NCBI GenBank assembly: GCA_009192285.1
Contig: WBVU01000003.1
Coordinates: 4,433,973 to 4,497,972 of the forward strand
Source: Morchella semilibera
Lineage: Eukaryota; Ascomycota; Pezizomycetes; Pezizales; Morchellaceae
Direction of reading: 5' to 3'
Length of the DNA: 64,000 nucleotides
This document shows positions 10,765 through 21,900 of the stretch, piece by piece (position 1 is the stretch's first letter; every line of letters begins with the position of its first letter). Position numbers and translations under genes: made by a program. The notes under the pieces are model-generated. The model was not told where the DNA came from, made no database searches, and worked only from the letters and a program-made list of their open reading frames with translations.

Positions 10765-12757
10765 ATGGCAGAAGCAGTAGGCTTTGCCGCAAGTATAATC
10801 ACAGGGATATAGCTCACCGCAAAATTGACCTCTTTAGGTTATACATATATCAGCGGTGTCGGGAGAACCTCTGATGACCTCCATCAACTTGTCGATGAAA
10901 CCGGATTACTCGCAAATGTCCTTAGAAGTGTTCAGAAGATCACGGACTCAAACCCTAGTTTCGAAACCTTGGAAATACTCAACAAGCCAACAGCTTCCGG
11001 ACGGGCTCCGCCCCAGACACGCAGGCCCGATCCTCAAAGACTCATTGCGAAGCTTGACCCTGAAGAGGGGTTCAGAAGAGCGGTTCAGAGGGATGACAAA
11101 AAGTTTGAAGTGGCCCTTTAAGGAGAAGGAGAAGATTGAGAGACACAAGAGCACATTTATTATGGCCTTAGGTTCTTTTCATACGTAAGCTAAGCTCTCC
11201 ATGGAAGTTGTTACTCTCTTCGCTGCCCGAATAATAGAGACAACAAAACTAAAGTATATTTACTTTTAGATCCTTATCTCTTATCTGCGGGTATCGACAG
11301 AGGTGTACAAGATTTTCGGGAAATCAAAACAGACTTTCTCGGAACCAAAGCCGATACTTTGGGAATCAAAACTGACTCCCAGGTTGCGAAAACCAACATT
11401 CAAAGAATAAAACGCAAATTTGAGGATCTTGACGCTTCATCGCGAAAGGAGGGTCAAGGTCAGAGTGATCAGGAACTAGCCTAAGTTATTCAAATGTACT
11501 TGCTGATTGAACCTATAGTCAGGAAACGCAGGAAGTTTGTGAAATTGATATACTCGAGCGCCTCCGGCAAAAAGCATAACGATATTAATAGGAGAAGGTG
11601 GAAGAACACCGGCCAATGGATTTCAGTGGCTCCGGAGTTTCTAGGGTGGTCTAAGAGAGATGCAGATCATCGGTTGTTGTGGGCCTTTGGAATATTATCC
11701 CCGGGGAGCTTGCGAAGTTTAGGGAAGCCTGCAACGGAGAGGAGCTAGAGAATCCACTAAAGCCTACCTATGATAAAGCAACGGAGATTATTTTGGCACA
11801 GTCTAAGAGCCGTGTCAAACTAGAAACAAGGGGATTTTCACGGCTGACAAAGGCCAAACGGACCCCCACAGTTGAAGAGCTACAACTCGCAGTAACTATA
11901 GATCATGACTGCACTGTTTTCGACCGTATTAACATACCAGAAAGGGCCACACTTCTCGATATCTGAGCCGGCCTAGTTATAATCGGCGAAAAGAGCGATA
12001 CTATCAAGATCGCTCATTACACGATTCAGGAATATCACATCTCAAACCCGAAAATTCCCCATGATGCAGAACTTGAGGTTGCAGCAGCACGCACAACTGC
12101 CCTATGATGATGCAATGTTAGATATCCCAAGCGTCTATGGTTATAGTCGCCTCATTTATCAAAAATATCCACTCTTAGGTTATGCTACTCAGTGGTTATC
12201 AAGCCATATTGTTGCCTGCAACGAAAGAATGCCAGCAGATCTAGCCGCCAACCCCTCAAAAAGCATCAGAATCTCTCTTTATACATTAGCCCACCCACAA
12301 GATCAGCTTGAATCAGAGTCATTTTTCATGTTCGCTACAAGCTGCACTTCACCCACGACATCCCACAGCCTTCATAAATTAGTTGTCTCTCAACCCAACC
12401 CAACAAAGAGATACTCGATTTGAAGCATCATATTTTGGGTACACAGCCGTTTTCAGGCTTTTAGTTGAAGCGAGGGCAGATATCGAGGCCAGAGATGATC
12501 GAGAGAGAACCCCATTACATTATACCGCAACAACAACGGGGGCACGAGCCTATAGTCAGATTTCTGCTTGAAATGGGTGCTGAGGTGCATTGGGGAATGC
12601 CCCATTGCACCACGCCGCAGAACGGGGGAACGAGTCCGTGGTCACATCTCTGCTTGAAATGGGCGCTGATATCGAGGTTAGAGATATGTGTAGGGTACTC
12701 CCATTTGACCTAGCTACAAGAGCAGGGGCACTACACGTATACAACTTACTCCGTTGA
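10765..12757 (+). pseudogene. Decayed NLR-like STAND gene: fungal N-terminal domain, remnant of NACHT flank, ankyrin repeats
   Basis: Homology is readable in pieces. The start MAEAVGFAASIITGI meets an in-frame TAG at 10810. The same frame then goes on with LTSLGYTYISGVGRTSDDLH, as in fungal STAND N-terminal domains. A frameshift near an A-run at about 11090 moves the reading to LKWPFKEKEKIERHKSTF. A second piece (about 11285-11480) carries heptad-like IKTDF..IKTDSQVAKTNIQRIK. The next piece, RRRWKNTGQWISVAPEFLGW, precedes a NACHT domain in relatives. At about 11690 the reading jumps to the NACHT C-terminal flank (RTPTVEELQLAVTI, ERATLLDI) with no P-loop between, so the nucleotide-binding core is deleted. 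A TGA at about 11964 interrupts AGLVIIGEKSDTIKIAHYT. Ankyrin repeats with further shifts follow from about 12430 (ADIEARDDRERTPLHY; LLEMGADIEVRD) to a final stop at 12755-12757. It is not functional as an NLR in this form. Confidence 0.85.
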
Positions 12758-12773
12758 GTACGTTCGGCAGGAG

Positions 12774-12932
12774 TACCGTATTAATTCGAATAGAAGGCCC
12801 GTCACACAAGACGTTGAAATTCCCATATTTGGTTGTTTGCCTTGAATAAGCCCCTAATCTCCCCTCACACTGGCTTGAAAAGACAACTTCGACGTCTTGT
12901 GTGACGGGTCTTCTATTCAAATTAATACGGTA
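12774..12932. mobile_element. MITE-like element C (about 159 bp) just after the NLR pseudogene
   Basis: The arms 12774-12818 and 12888-12932 are inverted copies matching at about 42 of 45 positions; the left arm starts TACCGTATTAATTCGAATAG. If the outermost TA is the target duplication, the terminal repeat starts CCGTATTAATT, which fits a TA-inserting Tc1/mariner-type non-autonomous element. It has no ORF. It lies 16 bp after the pseudogene stop. Confidence 0.8.
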
Positions 12933-13772
12933 TGAGGGGCTAGAGTGTTTAGCAACCTGCTTTGTTTTGTTTTCTCTTTCTTTTATTATCCCGTTCCTCA
13001 ATAACTATACATACAACTCAGCCTAGAGAGGGTTCTACAAAATCCTGCGAGAGAAAACATAACTAACTACTTGCCACAACATATTTGAAACTATTCTGTG
13101 CACTCAGGTTGCCTCCGCCCTTCTTTGCGGGCGTTAATGCTAAACTAAGCAGTTATTAGATCTAGAGTCTCTGACCTACTAGTACCGACACCTTCATTAG
13201 CTCAGAGTGTTCTCCCAAAAACTACTAAACATGCCATACACTTGAGTCGTATGATATAATGCCTAGCAAGGAACCCTATATATCTAATTCGAAGCTAAAT
13301 TATTACTAGCATTCGTTGAAACCCCACTCAAGCCCGCAAATTTTAGAGCCATGAACCAAGCTTATAAGGCTCAAAGTTAATTCCCCCGGCTTTTTTTCTT
13401 TTCCTTTTTACTAAGTGCGTGATATGATATATGAAACCACAGTTTATCACTCGGTTACATAACTGCAAGGACGCTAATATGTTTTCGGCAGGTTGTGCTG
13501 TACGCGGACGTCTTATGTAGCTTCGATAACGAGTTTCCTAGCCACAATTACATCCTGACCCTAACTATTATTACTATAGTCTCAACCGTCCCTGAACAGT
13601 TGACCCTTCAGCAACGACACTTTATAAAGGGGCAGGGCTATGTGATCATATATGAATGTAGCGTTGATAAATTTGCGGTACATAGAAACCAGTAAGCCCG
13701 AGCACTTATTTGTCCGGAATAGGCCAATGAGCGACGGAGCTAGTTTGTTACTTTTCCGTGTATGATGTGTAA

Positions 13773-14052
13773 GTAAAGTCCCTATCCAAAAGTTTTCGTG
13801 AAAGGGCCAATTACCACCCAAAATGGGTGGAACCAGGTTCCAAGCATAGAACCACAACACAGTTAATTATAACGATGAACAGAGGTAAAATGTTTTGACC
13901 CTTGGGAGAAGCCCTTTGCACATTTTTGAATTGGTAAAAAGAAGTGGTTAAGGTGTAATAAAATATTTTAGTGGAGAATCCGTTACTAGGTAGATTTATA
14001 TGGGTTTCGCCACTCAACTGCTTCACGAAAAACTTTTGGGTAGGGGCTTTAC
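13773..14052. mobile_element. MITE-like element D (about 280 bp)
   Basis: The left end 13773-13802 reads GTAAAGTCCCTATCCAAAAG and onward. The right end 14022-14052 is its reverse complement with a one-base insertion and about three substitutions over 31 positions. TA dinucleotides lie a base or two outside each end. The interior is AT-rich with no ORF. Size and long imperfect termini fit a non-autonomous DNA transposon that is older than element C. Confidence 0.7.
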
Positions 14053-14512
14053 CATTACGATCCTTAACTCTACTTGTAACACCCTCGAGCTCACAAACAT
14101 GCTGTTTGTGCTCAGCTTCCGGCCTACTAAAAACTATGTAGTATATCTTTTATATAGACGACCACGCGACCCTTCATGCCAGGCCGCCTGGAGAACCTGT
14201 ACTGCTTCATCATAAACATTGTATATAGGGCCATTGGCTAGTCCGAACGGCAGGACTTCCATTCTAACAGGCCTGATTTAAGGGTTATATAAGGTTTTAA
14301 AAAGAAGTCTTAAAGGAGGATTTTATTTCTTTTACAGCTAAATTGGACTTATAGAAATATGCGTTCAGGCCATACAGTGCTTAAGTAGTAAATAGAATAC
14401 GATAAACTGCAGTGCAAATCATGCGGCATTATATGACAATGCCACATTCTGCCGAAGATTGTTCATTAACCTTTTCGACATTGTAGCTATCGCCTTGCTC
14501 TGAGCCTGGGTC

Positions 14513-14745
14513 CATACTGGTAGGAACCGGAATGGGCCTTGGTTTGGGCCCAGGCCAGGTTGGGCCTCGGGCTTTTGAGGCTGGAGCTTAATTAAGCCCT
14601 AAACTACATATAAGCCCTGGATACCGCTGGGGTTTGGGAGAAACCTTTGGTTTTCTGGATCGCAGAAACCCCCTGCCCATTATTGGCCCACAGCCCAGAC
14701 CTCATATTTCGCGATCCGGGCCCGGTCGAATCACATCCAGTGCTA
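14513..14745. mobile_element. Possible hAT-type non-autonomous remnant
   Basis: The segment is rich in GGGCC/GGCCC words (GGGCCTTGGTTTGGGCCCAG near its left end and CCGGGCCCGG near its right end). This recalls the subterminal repeats of fungal hAT elements. The ends (TACTGG... and ...CCAGTG) are roughly inverted. No 8-bp target duplication was found, so the call is tentative. Confidence 0.3.
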
Positions 14746-16327
14746 TTGTTTATGCCTAAACTTTTCTAGCGATTAATGATAAGTATTTAATACTAAGACC
14801 CACTGCCATTCCACTTTTCAGTCGTATTAACTTAAAGGGGGAATTGGTGCGAGACTAACCAAGATAATATATGCAATAATTCTCGTAAGAGTAAGGTAAA
14901 CACATCTTTGCCATTCACGCGCATATTCAGAATGTAGAATTCCACTGTCTACAAGAATAAGCAACACGTCCCAGACTGGCATTTTAAACGGCGGTTGGAC
15001 AATAGTCATACACGAAACTGCACGCGCGGACCAGGAGCCATTATATTTGAAGTAGCACAGGCTAATATACTAATATAATTCCTTCCTACGGTTTTGTCAG
15101 TATTTCGTCTAGGACCGACTCAATCCATATCTAGCTTACGGCTGGGCACCTGAAAGAAATTCCCAACTATCTCCCTGCGGCGGGATTTCAAGAATCAGCT
15201 TCCCGCGCCTCCCTCATCTATACTCCTCCGTGACAAACGTCACGGAAGACAAGGCCATTGTAGAGGCCTATGACATCGATGCGGCACAATGCAATAGTTA
15301 CGCAGTCCAGTAAGAGCGCAACGGACCCGATTTAAGGTGTCAGGCACGGTGGGGCAATGGTATTTATAAAGCTTCTTTTTCAGGTACACTATTGAGTACA
15401 CTCTCATGCAAGATTTCGGCCAGATATGTCTTTCAATTACGGGCGTTGTCACCACATAGAATAATAATGTGTGTGTTTTGAAATAGCTAGGGTGCACCCC
15501 AACTTTGACGCTTCCTGATGATTTGGTATAATGTGACGTGCAACTACACGTGGGTAGAAGGCATATCTCATGGGTCAGGCCCGAGACAAGACACTGACAG
15601 ACTCGAACAAAGAACACGCTGGTTGTGAATTGATACTCCAGGTGCTATCTACACTATGATGTAGTGACCCAGGCTTGTCTCCACTACATCATCGGTCCTC
15701 TCCAAGCTCTTGCAATATCCCTACAAGACCCGTTTCAGTGATCAGGGCATGCTGTGACAGTCTACATTACTGCATATAGAGTTGGTTTTGATTCCATTTC
15801 GCTTATGAGACATGTACAGCTTGTGAAGCAGGGTCAGAGCCCCATGCCAGAACGGGGGCGGCAGAACTGGTCAACCAGATTTAGCGGATATAACATCCGG
15901 CGGTATGGTATGAGTGCATGGTATCCAGATCCTTTTGACGACCAGTCTCCTGTCTTCCCTTCCTGGCTGATGGGGTTGATGGACGACCGACGGTCTAGTC
16001 TCAGTTTCAATCCAATGCAAGTTGGTGTGGAGTGGCTACCTCCTGCACTTCTGACAGGTGCGGAACGTAAGGTGCGTGTAAAGTAGGAGCAAATAGCCGT
16101 TTGATCTGTACGAGACAAATTTACTTTCACTGGAGACAGAAAGTTTCTTCTTAAGCGGCCGTACGTCATTGCATTGGTAGCGGTGTTGGGGTGCTGTCCC
16201 AGATCTGGAGCTTAACCCTGTAAACGCTCTCCCCGCGCTATAGATAGATAAGGTTTAGGCAGATTGGTTTTTCCCTACCTAAAGAATTGCTCGGGAGAGA
16301 GAGACGTATCGTAAGGCCCTATTGCAA

Positions 16328-16357
16328 ACATATTAGCTGGCCGGCCAGATAATATGT
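16328..16357. repeat. 30-bp near-perfect palindrome
   Basis: The left half ACATATTAGCTGGCC and the right half GGCCAGATAATATGT are reverse complements at 14 of 15 positions, with no spacer. The centre is GGCCGGCC. Function is unknown. Confidence 0.7.
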
Positions 16358-17495
16358 TCCTACAATCCTACATACATGTACTTACCTATCCCGCCCCGCC
16401 TGCGCTCATTACTGGGGGCTTGAGCCGCAATCGCGATGTCTGCCTGTCTGACGTGTGGTGCACGAGATCTGGTCCACAATGTAACTTCAGTAGGTACATG
16501 TACCTTTGCCTCGCTTATGAATCCCACGTGTCTGGTAACACAGACAAAACGAGCAAGGGAGAGGGTCGGAATTGAATTCCGCGCCTGCTGTTATCTCCCC
16601 CGCAAATCAAGAGCATTATGATTGGTATGTCGAAAGCCCGAACCTCTTATGGGTTGGTGCCTCAATAGGGCCCTTATTTCGAGTGAGCGCTTATGATCTC
16701 ATCTTTAATTTTCTCTCCCCAGCCCCAACCCCCCAAAGAGATACATTGCCCAATTGATCAACCCAACGGCCCCCTGCATGATGGGGGCCTGTATTAAAGC
16801 TCTCCCAGCTGCATAGGCAGCAGACCTGCCATAGAAAAAAAAGCCGCGGCTCTACATCCAGAAATGGCTGATTCAGGTACCCATCACGAGATGGCCTTAG
16901 ACTCCATTAGGATATAAGAACAAGCCCTCACGACGTATAGAGTACTGGGGGCGGAAAGGGGAGCCTGAGAACGCGTGCTGTCTGGAGGGCGTTTAGAGTG
17001 CTTTAATTTCCGGACGGGTACGTTCACAGCCCTGCCTCGGTAGGGTTCCCTCATATAAATCACAGCCTATGGTTAAGTGAAAGCCTACTACGTATGTTTC
17101 AAATCAAACATTACAGGGTTGGATTCTCGCCTCATGGTATATGTTATAATTAACCTAAAACAAAATAGGCTAACCCTACTAGCCCGGCTCACTCTAACCC
17201 AGCTTATTTCAGCCTCCCTACATGTAGTTTCCAGATACATGCGACTACATGTAAGGCGAGGAACTTCCACCCTCCAAATCGGGCTTTATTCTTAGGATAA
17301 CCCAAGAGACTGGTGTATCAACTTGTGGGAGCCAGTGCTTTCTACAACACTTAATGTAGACACTAGACACTATTGAGCAAGTACATTAAACCTTCTTTTT
17401 CTCGCACGCTCGTTTCTGATCTTGTCCGGATTCGACTAGAAAAAAAGTGGGAGTGGCAGGACTAAGGGTCTAGAGAAAGTCAAACACATGTACCC

Positions 17496-17706
17496 CGGGG
17501 GTCCTTAAAGTGATGCAACAAGCTCAATATTCTGGTGTCGCGACCACCATCAAAGCTAGACCCAGTCAATTGTATTTCCATTTACTATTATTATCCGCTT
17601 GATGCAACTCGACATATATAAATTACTTCCCAACTTTTGGGCATGGTGACCAGTAACTGCGAAATTAGTGGTTTTTATCGCCGTTGCATCACTTTGAGGA
17701 CCCCCG
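17496..17706. mobile_element. MITE-like element E (about 211 bp)
   Basis: The arms 17496-17519 (CGGGGGTCCTTAAAGTGATG and onward) and 17683-17706 are inverted repeats with one mismatch in 24. The element is bracketed by ACATGTA on the left (17485) and TACATGTA on the right (17710). There is no ORF inside. The terminal G/C block is unlike the AT-rich ends of element C, so this is another family. Confidence 0.75.
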
Positions 17707-18100
17707 CATTACATGTAGTTCCTGGGATGACCAATATAATATATACATGTAGTCAAGTATCATATACGACATCAATCACCCTCATTCCCTCCCAAAGGAA
17801 TTTGCATCTATAAGATCATGTCAAGCTGAACCAACTGAGCTTGTTGTAGCTAAATCGCAAGGGGCTGGCCGTATGGGGGTGATACTTTACTACATATATT
17901 ATCATAAGAGTGGTCATAGCGGGGTAATTACATATACGTGGAGAACACCGTTGGGTTTACTAATTAAGACAATTTGACTCAAAATAGCACATGTGCATCG
18001 GAACATCTCAGTCTGGCCTCTGAGGTGTCAACTGCCAGTAAAATGTCATTGGTAGAACCCCGGTAGAATAAGGAGGTACTTAGGCTGTGGTGAAATAAGA

Positions 18101-19640
18101 CACTAGTACGAAGATCTTCAGTGGAAGTTAATTATGATGGGCGAGAAGTGGCCCAACTTAAAACGTCCGAGAGCCTTAACCGTTGTATAGCACTTCCATC
18201 TATGATAGGAAGCATCTCTGAGAGACTTCAGGTCGATAGATTTATTCGCCAGTTTGTCGATCGTGGTTGGAAAGATTGGTCCCGGTGTGCACTTCTATGG
18301 TGCACGTTGTGTTTGGCCTTTGTTCTCCGTATTGGAAGATAGAGTACACATACATATACATGATACATGTATGTACCCCTCAAAAAGATGACCGTACTTG
18401 CATGATATCTCGAGATCCCCACAGGGGTGTTCACTACAGGTATGCTTCCTGTGGGCGTGACGCAACTAGACCCTTTATGGAGCCTTGGCGTTGGCGAGTG
18501 ATGATATATGACTTTAGAAAGGAAGGCCTTTCATACTTTAATTCAAAAGTACTAGTTCATGTTTTGGGCGATTTAGGGGATAGGCAGAGAGCGAGTTATA
18601 TTATGGATAGACTAAGCGATTTACCTCCAACGGATGTTCGTAGGTACATTACAGATCCAAGGATGCGTTGGTTCCCAGAGCATTTTAATGAAGTGAAATT
18701 GTATTACATGTATTGAAGGATATTACATGTATTGAAGGGTATTATCGGGCTTGGCGCTCTCAACTATTCACTAAATCTAGAAGCTCCCACCATAATTTCC
18801 GTCAAAACTTTCACCGATGTGGCTGCATGCGCATCACGCATCACGCACCCAGTACCCGGGACAGACCCGGCGTGACTTATTACCCTATCACAAATGACCT
18901 AACACCACATAGGTACGCAACTTTCCGGTTGATTTCGTAAAGAGCCGGGACCTTGTTTCCAATTCCTGGGGTGCCTTCCTATGTTTCGGTGACCACCGGT
19001 TGTATCGTGAATATCTCTTGTCCGATCGACACCTCATCACTCACTCAATGTGACAAAGACGACGTTGATTCGATTATATGTGAATGCGATATGGTAAGAG
19101 TTGTAATCGCAGGGTCAGATCCTGGAATCCGAGAGGTCTCCACAGAGTGGGTTTGCCTAGTAAATATTGGCACTGGTCCTATCGTGAAAAGAGGACAGGA
19201 GAGGCATGGTCCAAAAGTCTCTCCAAAATATACGATCGAGATCGTTTCGGTCGGAAGTTACAGTTACAAGCAGAAAAAGGAAAAATGTCTCCACCTCCGC
19301 GAGTACCTGTGGGCGCGGGGCAGGTACCTACAAATGCAGCCTGGCGGAACATATACCCCCACATACGTTCAGCTCCCATACTCTCGAGTACATACCTCGT
19401 CATTCCGTCTGAAGTTTCACCTTCGACGTCCAAGATTTGAGGTGTGTGGTAGCGAGTTGAGGAGTTGCATGCATACAACCGTGAGAGAACCCGGTGATAG
19501 TGATTTACTCGATCCATGCGCGCAATGTCCAATGCACTCGACCAGTCGCATGCGGGACGGTGTAAGTAGGTACCCTGCATTCTTGCATATCAGAATAAAA
19601 ATCGGTCATGGGGCCAGTTATGGGATGTTAACCACTTAAG
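18101..19640 (+). other. Unassigned open frames, not recognised
   Basis: Two plus-strand frames are open longer than their surroundings: up to 18716 (its last 70 codons read IYDFRKEGLSYFNSKVLVHV and onward) and 18953-19639, whose first ATG is at 19091 (183 codons). Neither has a family motif, and no convincing intron joins them. A 19-bp unit containing TACATGTA is duplicated in tandem at 18703-18740 at the end of the first frame. They could be fragments of a decayed gene or chance frames; evidence for coding is weak. Confidence 0.2.
18703..18740. repeat. Two-copy tandem repeat containing TACATGTA
   Basis: The unit ATTACATGTATTGAAGG is present twice with a 2-base linker, at about 18703-18719 and 18722-18738. 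Each copy carries one octamer. Confidence 0.7.
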
Positions 19641-21900
19641 CTTTTTTCCTCTACGGGGCGTTATCGTCGTCATCCCGCAATCTGTCACTCTCACCAACAA
19701 CCATCCTATTATATCCAGTATAAAACCGATTTAACTCCCAGGACTTTGCAAGCAGGAGGATAGAGGCGTGCGTAAATTCAACCCTCAGCGGGAATCCCTA
19801 TTCCCCCAAGTAAGAAGTGGCACCCTGATTAATCACTTCGGCAATTATCCCGCGCGAGTTTTTCCGTAAGATTTGGCTAGACCGACCTTGGAGTCTTTCT
19901 TCCCTAAATCTGTTTTCATACAATGGTACAGTATCTCTCATGTTTTAGGATGAATCCCGGATGATTCCAGATCCATAGGGACGCTTTGCTGGCCCCATAT
20001 TCACAATTTTGTCTTGTCATTGGCCTGGCTGTATTGAAAATTCTTGTCATTGTGGGGACACCTTAGTACCTGCAAGCCTTTTCGTCATCCTGTGATCTGT
20101 AGGAGCATACTCGTAGTGTCCTGACGTTTTTGAACTGGGCTGCTATTGCGTACACCAAAAATCAGAAGCTTGGCATATTTTTGTGTGGTATGCAATATTA
20201 GTCGCGTTCAAAAATGTCAGGACACTACGAGTACATGTACTTTACAAAAAAAAAAAAAGTACTTACGTTTATAAATATGTCATCTATGTGCAGTTGAGCT
20301 CTGTATCATCTAGATCTGTGGATCCAATCCTTTGTTGTACTGGATCAAATAGTGTTTCTTGACAAATAAGCTCAGTAATGCGACACGTTCCTTGAGTTTA
20401 TAGATCCTAATCTGAAGCTAGAAAGACCGAAAGAGTGAACTGGGTCCAACGAGGATTCAGGAACGTTTCATTGTTATTATTATTTATTTGGCCCGGAATC
20501 TATCCATCTAGATCTTCTCCTCGCAAGCGTATCTAACATACATGTAGGATTTTTAGCATCTCGAACGTGTGTGATAATGGATCTGAAATATCTTACCTCG
20601 AAAGTTGGAAGATGATGTTCGCGTTATCACAGGTATTATGATTATCATTATCATGTGCGTGCGGGTTAGTTTTGTCTGGGCCTTCGCAAAAATTTGAGTA
20701 CGTAGGCACAGCGCTGCTCCGAGGTAAATTAATCGAAATCGGTACAAAATTTAAAAAAAAAATATTATTTAGGTCAAAGCCACGTAATGTAGAGAGGCAG
20801 GGCTTGCGCGATTGCCTCGGCCACGACACGATTGTTTGGATGAGTACGTGTACTAGCCATTAATCATCAAGGAATAATAGAGAAGATTGTACGGTGCCTT
20901 AAAGAAGGGTCAAAGACAATCAAACAGTTCCTGGCCGCCCAAATGACCTCGCGACGGTTAGCGTGAAATGAATCTACTTATAATAATTGAGACTTGCTCC
21001 GAAATCTTATATCCTAGCACAAACACCATCACGTGACAAAGATCATGCGTGATAGGCAACAAACAAAAGGCAACTACCCAAAGGGGGTTCTGCTCTGTTG
21101 GTGTTGACATTGTAGTGACACAGGTTCTTTCCGGTGCACTGGTATTCTATCCTCATCTTTCTGTAGTCTCGTTTACCACGAAGAACCAGGGATGATTTGT
21201 AGGAGAGATCATCAACAAATCACCCTTAGTATATATCACCCCCAGTCGCCAAGGTTATAAATGCTAGCGTACGGGCAGCATTATCATTAGCTATACTCTA
21301 TGAACTGTATGGCATAAATGTTTTGGTTGGATTGGACACTTGTTTTGCTAGCGACAGGAAACTGTACCTACAGACACACATCATACCCTTAGTGATATTG
21401 CAGTGAGCCTGAATAGGTCCGGGAAAAACTGTACCCTTGTTATTCTTCGCCGGGAAATGATCAGAATAGAGATATAATGACAGACTTTGCGCAAATGGAG
21501 CCAGCTCCATTTTCTGGTAACCTGACTTGTGCCGATCCCAAAGCCTGCCAATCAGATGATTGAAATATAGAGGCTCCATCTGCGTAAAGTCTAATAATTG
21601 TCTATCCGGGATTCGTACTCTGAACTTGTCAGCGTGAGCCTTAAGCTTGGGCATCACTAATTGATACTCTAGGATAGGGACTGGCAATGTTATTTATATG
21701 GATGATAGCTCCTTAATTGCAGGCCGAGACTCCCCACGAATGCAAAGTCGCTGTGCTTGCATCTAAATCCCAAAGTGCGAAAAATTCTCCCCATAAAAAG
21801 AAATGTCTCGTCCCTTTTCTCTGATATTGCCAAGGCTTACCTGAAATGCCCATCATGACGTCATCAGGTTACACATAAAACGTTCCTCCAACGACTCATC
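19641..21900. other. Gene-poor spacer
   Basis: It contains inverted-repeat element F (20108-20233), TACATGTA at 20232 and about 20539, and an A run near 20247. A minus-strand open frame, 21654-21298 from its first ATG (118 codons, MPKLKAHADKFRVRIPD...), reads somewhat protein-like but matches no family I recognise and lacks supporting introns. I give it about 0.15 as a gene. Confidence 0.35.
20108..20233. mobile_element. MITE-like element F (126 bp, fold-back throughout)
   Basis: The arms 20108-20135 and 20206-20233 match at 27 of 28 positions as inverted repeats (TACTCGTAGTGTCCTGACGT...). An inner pair (TTGCGTACACCAAAAAT against ATTTTTGTGTGGTATGCAA) extends the fold toward the centre. The outermost TA on each side may be the target duplication, with terminal repeats starting CTCGTAGTGTCC, a Tc1/mariner-like pattern. 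The right end overlaps TACATGTA. Confidence 0.8.

Larger units (their letters stand above)
12758..14760. other. Gene-free stretch with repeat remnants
   Basis: No coding region is supported. The stretch holds two inverted-repeat elements (12774-12932 and 13773-14052) and a GGGCC-rich segment (14513-14745) that may be a hAT remnant. The remaining sequence is AT-rich, with only short, stop-broken frames. Confidence 0.5.
14761..18100. other. Gene-poor spacer
   Basis: No gene is recognised. Contents: a small hairpin at about 15656-15695 (11-bp arms ATGATGTAGTG), a 30-bp near-perfect palindrome at 16328-16357, six TACATGTA octamers (16373, 16495, 17219, 17246, 17710, 17744) and the inverted-repeat element at 17496-17706. 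A 110-codon open frame at 15754-16083 overlaps an equally long antisense frame and resembles no family I know, so I do not call it a gene. Confidence 0.45.
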
